DNA from: Mollicutes bacterium
GTDB lineage: Bacteria > Bacillota_I > Bacilli_A > Izemoplasmatales > Izemoplasmataceae
NCBI GenBank assembly: GCA_003551405.1
Contig: PUMO01000142.1
Coordinates: 1-12,139 of the forward strand
Reading direction: 5' to 3'
Length of the DNA stretch: 12,139 bases
A model generated the notes under the pieces. It made no database searches and had not been told where the DNA came from. It was given only the letters and a program-made list of their open reading frames with translations. Made by a program: the position numbers and the translations under genes. Below are positions 6,858 through 12,139 of this stretch, one piece after another. Position 1 is the stretch's first letter. Each line of letters opens with the position of its first letter.

Positions 6858-7275
6858 TAAAATCACCACTTTCTTTCTTAATCACTTTCGTCTTAATCGG
6901 CAATTTGTGGGATGCCAAACGAAGAGCTTCATTAGCGATTTCTTCACTAACACCTGCAACTTCAAGCATCACAGTCCCTTGTCGCACGACTGCAACGAAA
7001 CTTTCTGGAGACCCTTTACCGGACCCCATACGAACCTCAAGCGGTTTGGCTGTTTTTGCCATGTGTGGGAAAATACGAATCCACACTTTACCTTGACGTT
7101 TCATATAGCGGTTAATGGCGATACGGGCTGATTCAATTTGGCGGTTAGTAATCCAGGTTCCTTCAAGTGCTTGAAGGCCATAATCACCAAAGCTTACTTT
7201 TGTGCCACCTTTGGCTCTTCCTTCATAGGAGACTCGGTGAGGGCGACGATATTTAGTACGTTTAGGAATAAGCAT
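6847..7275 (-). CDS. rplP: 50S ribosomal protein L16 (uL16)
   Basis: L16 is needed for a working A-site region near the peptidyl transferase centre. The 142-residue protein starts MLIPKRTKYRRPHRV and has GRAKGGTKVSFGDYGLQALE (about 19-38), the ESARIAINRYMKRQGKVWIRIFPH region and KPLEVRMGSGKGSPE, all strongly diagnostic. The start overlaps the rpsC stop by one base (TAATG). Its Shine-Dalgarno is a G-run (AAGGGGG) rather than AGGAGG, so coupling to rpsC may matter more here. The stop is TGA inside the 5' end of rpmC. Confidence 0.98.
   Translation of the reverse strand: MLIPKRTKYRRPHRVSYEGRAKGGTKVSFGDYGLQALEGTWITNRQIESARIAINRYMKRQGKVWIRIFPHMAKTAKPLEVRMGSGKGSPESFVAVVRQGTVMLEVAGVSEEIANEALRLASHKLPIKTKVIKKESGDFSEN
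6862..6867 (-). promoter_or_regulatory. Ribosome binding site of rpmC (decides start)
   Basis: GGTGAT, within GTGGTGAT, matches the 3' part of the consensus GGAGGTGAT and sits 4 nt before the GTG at 6857. It lies entirely within rplP and is weaker than the AAGGAGG sites of the neighbours. Confidence 0.6.
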
Positions 7276-7925
7276 TATTTGTTAGCCCCCTTTTTCTTTG
7301 GTAAGATTTCACCTTTATAAATCCATACCTTGCATCCGAGCTTTCCGTAGGTCGTATAGGCTTCGCTATTTGCATAATCAATGTCCGCACGAAGTGTATG
7401 CAAAGGAACGCGTCCTTCATTGTACCCTTCATTACGAGCCATTTCAGCACCGCCTAGACGGCCGGAAACCAAGGTTCTGCAACCTTGTGCCCCACTGCGC
7501 ATGGCGCGTTGAATGGCCATTTTTTGAGCGCGGCGGAAAGATGCACGGTTTTCAAGTTGCTTTGCGATAGCTTCAGCAACAAGTTTTGCGTCAAGTTCAG
7601 GTTTTTTGATTTCAACAACATTAAGAATAATGTTCTTGCCAGTAAGTTCTTTAAGTTTTCCAACAACTTCTTTTTTCACTGAACCTTCACGCCCGATAAC
7701 CATGCCCGGTTTTGCAGTATGGACAGTGATAACAATGCGTTTCTTAAGTCGTTCTATTTCAATTCTGCTTACTGCAGCGTTTTCGTAAAGTTCATTTAAT
7801 AGTTCGCGAATTTTGATGTCTTCGTGTAAAAGGTCTGCAACATCATTTTTAGCTGCATACCAACGAGAGTCCCATTCGCGAATAATACCAACTCGTAGTC
7901 CGACTGGATTGACTTTCTGACCCAT
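7275..7925 (-). CDS. rpsC: 30S ribosomal protein S3 (uS3)
   Basis: S3 forms part of the mRNA entry tunnel and takes part in mRNA unwinding. The start at 7925 gives 216 residues beginning MGQKVNPVGLRVGIIREWDSRW, the universal N-terminus. The frame is open for 12 codons more (to 7961) but that stretch overlaps rplV and lacks similarity, while AAAGGAGG sits 7 nt before 7925. The KH domain has PGMVIGREG (73-81) with the GxxG loop at 78-81, and the C-terminal domain has VSGRLGGAEMAR, EGRVPLHTLRADIDYA and VWIYKGE. The stop overlaps rplP by one base. Confidence 0.98.
   Translation of the reverse strand: MGQKVNPVGLRVGIIREWDSRWYAAKNDVADLLHEDIKIRELLNELYENAAVSRIEIERLKKRIVITVHTAKPGMVIGREGSVKKEVVGKLKELTGKNIILNVVEIKKPELDAKLVAEAIAKQLENRASFRRAQKMAIQRAMRSGAQGCRTLVSGRLGGAEMARNEGYNEGRVPLHTLRADIDYANSEAYTTYGKLGCKVWIYKGEILPKKKGANK
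7286..7292 (-). promoter_or_regulatory. Atypical ribosome binding site of rplP
   Basis: AAGGGGG lies 10 nt before the rplP ATG, inside the last codons of rpsC. It departs from the AGGAGG of almost all other genes here. Whether it lowers independent initiation is inference. Confidence 0.5.
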
Positions 7926-7932
7926 TAGATTC

Positions 7933-7940
7933 CCTCCTTT
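7933..7940 (-). promoter_or_regulatory. Ribosome binding site of rpsC (decides start)
   Basis: AAAGGAGG, partly on the rplV stop codon, 7 nt before the ATG at 7925. It rules in favour of MGQKVNP over the in-frame start at 7961. Confidence 0.85.
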
Positions 7941-8274
7941 ACTCTTTCTCAGCCACGACAACAGTCGTATGGCTGGTTCTTTTCAGGATTTGTGTCGCGC
8001 TTCCTTGTGCTCGAGGGCGAATGCGTTTCATCGTGGGTCCCTCGCCAACAAAGATTTCTTTAATGTATAGGTTTTCTGTGTCCATGTTGTAATTATGCTC
8101 CGCGTTAGCAACTGCCGATTTTAAAAGTTTTTCAACCATTGGTGCAGCCGCTCTTGGAGTATGCGCTAAAATGTTGAACGCTTCACCAACTTCTTTTCCG
8201 CGGATCAAATCGATTACGAGTTGGACTTTACGAGAAGATATGCGTACTGTTTTGGCTTCTGCTCTAGCTTCCAT
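7939..8274 (-). CDS. rplV: 50S ribosomal protein L22 (uL22)
   Basis: L22 spans all 23S rRNA domains and its beta-hairpin lines the narrowest part of the peptide exit tunnel. The 111-residue protein starts MEARAEAKTVRISSRKVQLVIDLIRGK and ends with the hairpin MKRIRPRAQGSATQILKRTSH (82-102). At residue 92 it has Ser where E. coli and Bacillus have Arg, a change I recall also from streptococcal L22, so not unusual. No loop deletion or duplication of the kind linked to macrolide resistance is seen. The start follows GAGGATATCT-type sequence with AGGAGG just after the rpsS stop. Confidence 0.98.
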   Translation of the reverse strand: MEARAEAKTVRISSRKVQLVIDLIRGKEVGEAFNILAHTPRAAAPMVEKLLKSAVANAEHNYNMDTENLYIKEIFVGEGPTMKRIRPRAQGSATQILKRTSHTTVVVAEKE

Positions 8275-8286
8275 AGATATCCTCCT

Positions 8287-8565
8287 CTACCTTCTTTGAG
8301 CTTTCTTGTCTTTTTCGTGTCCACGGAAAGTTCTGGTCGGAGCGAACTCTCCAAGTTTGTGGCCGACCATGTCTTCAGTAATATATACAGGAACATGCTC
8401 TTTTCCGTTGTAAACCGCGATGGTGTGTCCGACAAAGTCTGGGAAAATTGTTGAACGTCTTGACCACGTTTGGATGACTTTTTTCTTATTATCTTTATTG
8501 AGCGCCTCTACTTTGTTAAACAGATGTTCGTCTACAAAAGGGCCTTTTTTCAATGAACGTGCCAT
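8287..8565 (-). CDS. rpsS: 30S ribosomal protein S19 (uS19)
   Basis: S19 is a head protein near the A-site finger and the intersubunit bridge to L5. The 92-residue product has the standard length, starts MARSLKKGPFVDEHL and holds IQTWSRRSTIFPDFVGHTIAVYNGKEHVPVYI (about 31-62) and GHKLGEFAPTRTF (68-80), all invariant parts of the family. The start is preceded by AAGGAGG, next to the rplB stop. The order rplB-rpsS-rplV is the normal one. Confidence 0.99.
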   Translation of the reverse strand: MARSLKKGPFVDEHLFNKVEALNKDNKKKVIQTWSRRSTIFPDFVGHTIAVYNGKEHVPVYITEDMVGHKLGEFAPTRTFRGHEKDKKAQRR

Positions 8566-8583
8566 TAATGAGTTCCTCCTTTC

Positions 8584-9414
8584 TTACTTCTTCTTCCGTC
8601 TGACGATTAGACGTGAGCTTGCTTTTTTCTTCTTGCGTGTTTTAAGACCAAGTGTCTTTTTACCCCATGGTGATACTGGTGATGGCATACCGATTGGTTG
8701 ACGCCCTTCACCACCACCGTGAGGGTGGTCGGTTGGGTTCATGACAGAACCGCGAACTGTTGGCTTGATGCCGCGATAACGGTTGCGTCCAGCTTTACCG
8801 ATATTGATTAGTTCATGTTCTTCATTGCCTACAACGCCGATGGTTGCACGACAAGTTCCCAGTACACGGCGAACTTCACCGCTTGCGAGTTTAACAAGAA
8901 CATATTTGTCTTCACGACCGAGCACTTGTGCACGTGTTCCTGCGCTTCTTACCAATTGGCCACCTTTACCTGGAGTTAATTCAATGTTGTGAACTGTGGT
9001 ACCGACTGGAATGGTGCGAAGGGTTTTTGCATTTCCTATTTGAATATCAGCATTATCACCTGATTCAATTGTCATGCCGACTTTTAGACCCTTAGCGGAG
9101 AGAATATAACGTTTTTCACCATCTGCGTAATGGATGAGTGCAATGTTAGCACTGCGGTTAGGATCATATTCAATTGTCGCGACACGACCGGGAACACCGT
9201 CTTTGTTGCGTTTGAAATCAATGATGCGGTATTTACGTTTAACACCGCCACCATGATGGCGAACGGTAATCGCACCACGATTGTTGCGTCCAGATCTTTT
9301 ATTTAGTGGTTCAAGCAACGATTTTTCGGGTGTCGTGCTTGTGATTTCTGAAAAATCTAGGCCAGTCATGTGTCTGCGACCATTAGTGGTTGGTTTGAAT
9401 TTCTTTAAAGCCAT
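8584..9414 (-). CDS. rplB: 50S ribosomal protein L2 (uL2)
   Basis: L2 is among the most conserved ribosomal proteins, needed for subunit association and peptidyl transfer. The 276-residue product has the typical length. The OB-fold region shows RGAITVRHHGGGVKRKYR (46-63), and the C-terminal SH3-like domain shows GSVMNPTDHPHGGGEGR (222-238), where H230 corresponds to the essential His229 of E. coli L2. The C-terminus is a basic tail (KTRKKKKASSRLIVRRKKK). The start follows AAAGGAGG. In the mRNA the Pro-His-Gly-Gly-Gly codons form a short perfect inverted repeat (8713-8729), which I attribute to codon content. Confidence 0.99.
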   Translation of the reverse strand: MALKKFKPTTNGRRHMTGLDFSEITSTTPEKSLLEPLNKRSGRNNRGAITVRHHGGGVKRKYRIIDFKRNKDGVPGRVATIEYDPNRSANIALIHYADGEKRYILSAKGLKVGMTIESGDNADIQIGNAKTLRTIPVGTTVHNIELTPGKGGQLVRSAGTRAQVLGREDKYVLVKLASGEVRRVLGTCRATIGVVGNEEHELINIGKAGRNRYRGIKPTVRGSVMNPTDHPHGGGEGRQPIGMPSPVSPWGKKTLGLKTRKKKKASSRLIVRRKKK

Positions 9415-9443
9415 TGCGGTAACCTCCTTTTTCGATTAATACG

Positions 9444-9728
9444 TTACGATGAGAAAATCTCAATTTTGTCATCTTCACCGAGTTGGACAATCGCTTTGGC
9501 AACTGCGCTTTTGAATCCTTCGTAGCGGCCGACGCGTTTCTTTTTCGGTTTTTGATTGATTACGTTCACGTTTTTGACATTGACATCAAAAAGTTCTTGA
9601 ACGGCATTTTTAATTTGAATTTTGTTCGCACGCTTGTCGACTTCGAAAGTGTATTTGTTTTCTTGTTCGACAAGTTGCATAGTCTTTTCAGTGATTAGTG
9701 GGCGCTTAATGATTTCTGAGGCTAGCAT
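9444..9728 (-). CDS. rplW: 50S ribosomal protein L23 (uL23)
   Basis: L23 sits at the exit of the peptide tunnel and is the main docking point for trigger factor and the signal recognition particle. The 94-residue protein begins MLASEIIKRPLITEKTM, the family signature, followed by KYTFEVDKRANKIQIKNAVQELFDVNVKNVN and PKKKRVGRYEG (about 61-71). The ATG overlaps the rplD stop by one base (TAATG), with GGAGGTG in the last rplD codons, so coupling to L4 is likely. Length and order are normal for Bacillota. Confidence 0.98.
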   Translation of the reverse strand: MLASEIIKRPLITEKTMQLVEQENKYTFEVDKRANKIQIKNAVQELFDVNVKNVNVINQKPKKKRVGRYEGFKSAVAKAIVQLGEDDKIEIFSS

Positions 9729-10351
9729 TATACAAGCACCTCCTCATAATTTTTAACAGCGTCCTGCGTTGTGACGACGACACTGTGATTCATCAAGTCA
9801 TAAACGCTGACTTGACTTACCGTGCCTACGGTCACATTTGGCAGGTTGCGAGCAGAAAGCTCGACGTTGCGGTCAGCTTCGCTAAGAACGATCAACGCTT
9901 TATCATTTACACCGATATTGCTGAAAACTTCAGCCATCTGTGATGTTTTGGGTCCATCAAATGCAAATGCATCAAGAACAACCAATGCGTTGTTTTGCGC
10001 TTTAATGGAAAGCGCTGAGCGCAAAGCGAGTTTTTTGACTTTTTTATTAACTTTCTTCGTGTAATCGCGTGGTGATGGTCCGAACACAACACCTCCGCCA
10101 GTCCACTGTGGTGAACGGATGGACCCTTGACGGGCACGTCCGGTGCCTTTTTGACGCCATGGTTTGCGGCCGCCTCCTCGAACTTCACTACGGTTTTTCA
10201 CTTTGTGAGTGCCTTGGCGGCTGTTCGCGCGGGTGGCGTTGATGACGTCATAAAGGACTTGTTGGTTTGGTTCTATCCCAAATACTTTATCGTCTAAGTT
10301 GACTTCGCCAACGTTTTGTCCACTTTGATTTAACAATGCTACTTTTGGCAT
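9728..10351 (-). CDS. rplD: 50S ribosomal protein L4 (uL4)
   Basis: L4 reaches with a long loop into the peptide exit tunnel. In E. coli it also represses its own S10 operon at the leader; whether that happens here is unknown. The 207-residue protein starts MPKVALLNQSGQNVGEV. The tunnel loop is GGGRKPWRQKGTGRARQGS (59-77), intact and of wild-type form without the insertions or Gln/Lys changes tied to macrolide resistance. GGGVVFGPSPRDY (85-97) follows, and the C-terminal Rossmann-like part ends KNYEEVLV. The start follows AAAGGAGG. The stop overlaps rplW. Confidence 0.98.
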   Translation of the reverse strand: MPKVALLNQSGQNVGEVNLDDKVFGIEPNQQVLYDVINATRANSRQGTHKVKNRSEVRGGGRKPWRQKGTGRARQGSIRSPQWTGGGVVFGPSPRDYTKKVNKKVKKLALRSALSIKAQNNALVVLDAFAFDGPKTSQMAEVFSNIGVNDKALIVLSEADRNVELSARNLPNVTVGTVSQVSVYDLMNHSVVVTTQDAVKNYEEVLV

Positions 10352-10378
10352 TTCAAATCCTCCTTTCAGGTCCTAAAA

Positions 10379-11071
10379 TTACGATTCGTCTTCGTTTTGC
10401 TGGGTTTGTTTTTCATATTGTGCAGGGTCAAGTGGTTGAACCGGATCTTGTTTGACCGCGTTTTTCACTGTGACAAGACCTTTTTTAGGGCCTGGCACAT
10501 TGCCTTTGACAAGTAATAGGTTTTTGTCTTCATCCACTTTGACAACTTTAAGATTTTGAATGGTCACAGTGTCATGTCCCATGTGTCCCGGTAGTTTTCT
10601 ACCTTTGCGAACATGATTGGGATCGATGGGTCCTAGTGAACCAGGGGAACGGTGGAAATGAGAACCGTGTGTTTCAGGTCCGCGTCCTTGATTATGGCGC
10701 TTGATGGAACCTTGGAATCCTTTTCCTTTGGATGTTCCAGTTACATCAATGATTTCTCCATCCTCAAATATATTGACTCTAATCTCCTGACCTACTTCGA
10801 AATTGCTCATTTCATTACCGGCAATTTCTTGAACGTAGCGCTTAGGGTTAGATCCTGATTTGGCAAAGTGACCTTTTTCTGGTTTGTTCGTCACTTTTTC
10901 ACGTTTGTCTTTGAAACCCAGTTGCACGGCTTCGTAACCATCGTTTTCTTCTGTCTTTTTCTGGAGAACAACGTTCGGTTCACATTGAATTACCGTGACT
11001 GGGACTAGACGTCCTGCATCATCGAAAATTTGTGTCATTCCTACTTTTGTTCCTAAGATACCTTTGGCCAT
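10379..11071 (-). CDS. rplC: 50S ribosomal protein L3 (uL3)
   Basis: L3 binds near the 3' end of 23S rRNA, starts large-subunit assembly, and its central loop reaches the peptidyl transferase centre. The 230-residue protein starts MAKGILGTKVGMTQIFDDAGRLVPVTVI. The central region has TGTSKGKGFQGSIKRHNQ (about 122-139) and GRGPETHGSHFHRSPGSLG, then PGHMGHDTVTIQNLKVV. It is about 20 residues longer than Bacillus L3 (209); the excess is a Pro/Gln-rich acidic tail, ending QTQQNEDES. The start follows AGGAGG, 19 nt after the rpsJ stop. Confidence 0.98.
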   Translation of the reverse strand: MAKGILGTKVGMTQIFDDAGRLVPVTVIQCEPNVVLQKKTEENDGYEAVQLGFKDKREKVTNKPEKGHFAKSGSNPKRYVQEIAGNEMSNFEVGQEIRVNIFEDGEIIDVTGTSKGKGFQGSIKRHNQGRGPETHGSHFHRSPGSLGPIDPNHVRKGRKLPGHMGHDTVTIQNLKVVKVDEDKNLLLVKGNVPGPKKGLVTVKNAVKQDPVQPLDPAQYEKQTQQNEDES

Positions 11072-11090
11072 GAGTACACCTCCTAATTAG

Positions 11091-11396
11091 TTATTTCAAA
11101 ATAATGTCTACACCGGATGGTAAGTCCAAGTGCATTAAACGATCAATTGTTTGTGGATTTGGGTCCACGATATCAATCAAACGTTTGTGGGTTCTGCGTT
11201 CGAATTGTTCACGAGACTTTTTGTTTACGTGAACACTACGCAAAATTGTGAACACCTCTTTTTCTGTGGGAAGCGGAATCGGTCCTGAAATCTTTGAACC
11301 TGTCTTCTTCACAGTATCCACAATTTTTTGTGCCGATTGATCAAGTAACCTATGGTCATAGGATTTCAATCGGATTCTGATGTTTTGATTTGCCAT
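11091..11396 (-). CDS. rpsJ: 30S ribosomal protein S10 / NusE (uS10)
   Basis: S10 is a head protein of the small subunit and, as NusE, joins NusB in transcription antitermination and links NusG-bound polymerase to the ribosome. The 101-residue product starts MANQNIRIRLKSYDHRLLDQSAQKIVDTVKKTG and has SGPIPLPTEKEVFTILRSVHVNKKSREQFERRTHKR (about 37-72) and the ending DLPSGVDIILK. It is the first gene of the cluster. AAAGGAGG sits 9 nt before the ATG at 11396, and a 5' leader of about 130 nt precedes it. No rpsL, rpsG, fusA or tuf gene lies directly upstream, unlike many other bacteria. Confidence 0.98.
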   Translation of the reverse strand: MANQNIRIRLKSYDHRLLDQSAQKIVDTVKKTGSKISGPIPLPTEKEVFTILRSVHVNKKSREQFERRTHKRLIDIVDPNPQTIDRLMHLDLPSGVDIILK

Positions 11397-11413
11397 GTAA
11401 TGGTCCTCCTTTC

Positions 11414-11433
11414 GCCTACAATCGCGTATAGAC
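11414..11433 (-). other. Hairpin just upstream of the rpsJ ribosome binding site
   Basis: In the RNA, GUCUAUA and UGUAGGC can pair over 7 positions (including G-U pairs) around the 6-nt loop CGCGAU. The stem ends one base before GAAAGGAGG, so it could influence access to the rpsJ start. Seen by eye; stability not computed. Confidence 0.4.
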
Positions 11434-11458
11434 TTGCTCCGTGGAAATTTCTCAATCG

Positions 11459-11486
11459 CACCCCTTCAAGACAACGTCTTTCGGTG
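11459..11486 (-). other. Central hairpin in the rpsJ leader
   Basis: AAGAC-GUU-GUCUU is a perfect 5-bp inverted repeat (11468-11480), and flanking CACC and GGUG can extend it across an internal loop. It is the middle of three hairpins in the probable 5' leader. A role in operon control is inference. Confidence 0.4.
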
Positions 11487-11512
11487 TGTCGACAACCTCC
11501 CACTTCACAGCC

Positions 11513-11529
11513 AGACTTTTGCAAAGTCT
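11513..11529 (-). other. 5'-terminal hairpin of the rpsJ leader
   Basis: AGACUUU-GCA-AAAGUCU is a perfect 7-bp inverted repeat with a 3-nt loop, immediately downstream of the predicted -10 element, so it would lie at or near the 5' end of the transcript. Its left arm can instead pair with GCAAGUCU at about 11430-11437. Confidence 0.45.
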
Positions 11530-11585
11530 TTGATATGTTACCAAATAAAAAATGTGAATGCAAGTTTTTTTTAAATTTATTTCAT
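11530..11585 (-). promoter_or_regulatory. Probable promoter of the S10-spc operon with A-rich upstream element
   Basis: Two overlapping sigma-A-type arrangements are visible. One is TTCACA (11553-11558), 17 nt, TATCAA (11530-11535). The other is TTGCAT (11558-11563), 17 nt, TAACAT (11535-11540), the latter with a TG one base upstream, as in extended -10 promoters. Directly upstream is an AT-only stretch with a run of eight A (about 11564-11583), resembling an UP element, as expected for a strong ribosomal promoter. No other promoter is evident in the 11 kb downstream. Which arrangement is used cannot be told by eye. Confidence 0.6.
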
Positions 11586-11595
11586 GTGTCCTCTC

Positions 11596-11611
11596 GCGCG
11601 CGCAGGCGCAC
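11596..11611 (-). other. GC-rich hairpin in the intergenic region
   Basis: GUGCGC-CUGC-GCGCGC can form a 6-bp stem (one G-U) with a 4-nt loop, inside an alternating CG stretch that stands out from the AT-rich surroundings. It lies between the candidate terminator and the promoter. It has no following T-run on either strand, so it is not a simple intrinsic terminator. Function unknown. Confidence 0.4.
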
Positions 11612-11614
11612 TGT

Positions 11615-11656
11615 AATAAAAAGGATAGAACCTAACGTCCCAACCTTTCTATTTCC
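11615..11656 (-). terminator. Candidate terminator of the upstream HD-domain gene
   Basis: AUAGAA and UUCUAU (11647-11652 and 11625-11630) form a perfect 6-bp stem, extendable by GG/CC across a small bulge, followed at once by UUUUUAUU. The stop codon TAG of the HD gene lies in the 16-nt loop. The stem is AT-rich and the loop large, so it is a weak candidate; some read-through into the S10 operon is possible. Confidence 0.4.
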
Positions 11657-12139
11657 TCATAAACTTTGTTAAAAAGTACCTTATGACTTTCTTTGCGATC
11701 TTTGAAATACTCACGATACGTAACAATGTTATCAATGATATTGACCGCCCAGCTTTCAATGTACATTGGCGGTTTAAGTGTCATTGGAAACATGTGCTTT
11801 AAAATGATGTCCTTTTCTTTTTTGTTAACTGGAAAATAAAACTTGGCATTTTCATATGCGATTCGCGCATGAGTAAAACCGTGTTTCTTAAATAGTGATT
11901 TTTTAACCCGTTTTCCTTCCTTGCGCCAATCGTACAAAAAGAAATCATGTAACAGTGCCCCGCGGGTAATAGCAACAGCATCCAGTGTATATCGCCTGGC
12001 AAATTCATAAGCATCATAAGCCACCATAAGGGTATGTTCATAAACTGTTTCATCATGATGTCTCAATTTCCGATTTTTTAGATAGACTGGATGAAATAAT
12101 ATGTCTCGCCCAATCGCAATAAACCGCCCTACTCTATCA
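11632..12139 (-). CDS. HD-domain phosphohydrolase-like protein (partial, 5' end beyond window)
   Basis: The frame is open to the right edge, so the N-terminus is missing; 168 codons are visible. The TTG at 12066 is probably not the start, because the upstream frame continues (DILFHPVYLKNRKL) and fits this family, which I recall as having a short segment of this kind before the first metal ligand. HD-superfamily residues are H35 (VYEHTLMVA, counted from the first visible codon), H64-D65 (ALLHDFFLYDW), H90, H115 (ILKHMFP) and D136 (NIIDNIVTY), consistent with a complete metal site. The family is cytosolic; the substrate is unknown, so only a metal-dependent phosphohydrolase role is inferred. 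It is in the same direction as the S10 operon, separated by 235 bp with its own likely terminator. Confidence 0.85.
   Translation of the reverse strand, partial: DRVGRFIAIGRDILFHPVYLKNRKLRHHDETVYEHTLMVAYDAYEFARRYTLDAVAITRGALLHDFFLYDWRKEGKRVKKSLFKKHGFTHARIAYENAKFYFPVNKKEKDIILKHMFPMTLKPPMYIESWAVNIIDNIVTYREYFKDRKESHKVLFNKVYEEIERLGR

Noticed and set aside
6793..7131. 112-codon open frame on the plus strand across rpmC and rplP
   Set aside because: Antisense to two well-identified genes and no ribosome binding site or recognisable protein motif.
8000..8030. Ser at residue 92 of the L22 tunnel hairpin, where E. coli and Bacillus have Arg
   Set aside because: I recall the same Gly-Ser-Ala sequence in streptococcal L22, so it is a normal family variant rather than a resistance mutation.
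8713..8729. Perfect 6-bp inverted repeat ACCACC/GGTGGT
   Set aside because: It encodes the invariant Pro-His-Gly-Gly-Gly motif of L2 and is explained by codon content.
9759..10351. Macrolide-resistance changes in L4
   Set aside because: The tunnel loop KPWRQKGTGRARQGS is intact and wild-type-like.
11366..11563. 65-codon frame starting with TTG in the rpsJ leader, possible leader peptide
   Set aside because: It overlaps the promoter elements and the start of rpsJ in another frame, has no Shine-Dalgarno, and its start lies upstream of the likely transcription start.
1..12139. Mobile elements, CRISPR arrays, tRNA or rRNA genes
   Set aside because: No transposase, integrase, regularly spaced repeats or tRNA/rRNA-like sequence was seen on either strand.

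Overview
The window is a dense stretch of the S10-spc ribosomal protein superoperon. Every convincing gene lies on the minus strand, so transcription runs from high to low coordinates. The organism looks like a member of the Bacillota (low-GC Gram-positives). S14 is the short zinc-binding four-cysteine form, adenylate kinase has a four-cysteine LID of Gram-positive type, L22, S5, L18 and L30 resemble the Bacillus proteins as I remember them, and nearly every gene has a strong AAGGAGG-type ribosome binding site. TGA is used as a stop (adk, rplO, rplP), so this is not a genome with the Mycoplasma code. Placement below phylum level is not possible from the sequence alone; Erysipelotrichia- or Acholeplasma-like lineages are guesses.

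Layout in transcription order (right to left): the end of an HD-domain phosphohydrolase gene runs off the right edge (11632-12139). A 235 bp intergenic region (11397-11631) follows, with a probable terminator, a GC-rich hairpin, an A-tract plus promoter, and a potentially structured 5' leader. The S10 part then holds rpsJ, rplC, rplD, rplW, rplB, rpsS, rplV, rpsC, rplP, rpmC, rpsQ (11396-6388). The spc part holds rplN, rplX, rplE, rpsN (type Z), rpsH, rplF, rplR, rpsE, rpmD, rplO, secY, adk (6362-373), and the first 125 codons of map run off the left edge. The rpmD gene (59 codons) is present at 2805-2984. No gene is broken and no gap between the 24 operon genes exceeds about 35 bp.

Together these genes make ribosomal proteins of both subunits, the SecYEG channel subunit that takes nascent membrane proteins, a nucleotide-balancing kinase, and the enzyme that removes initiator methionine. 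Several junctions overlap by 1 to 11 nt (TAATG, TGATG, ATGA), and many Shine-Dalgarno sequences lie on the stop codon of the gene before, suggesting translational coupling.

This is a highly conserved housekeeping region and I see no new defence, mobile or metabolic system. The part most worth a second look is the rpsJ leader, where mutually exclusive RNA pairings can be drawn next to the Shine-Dalgarno sequence, and the placement of an HD-domain gene directly upstream of rpsJ where str-operon genes often sit.
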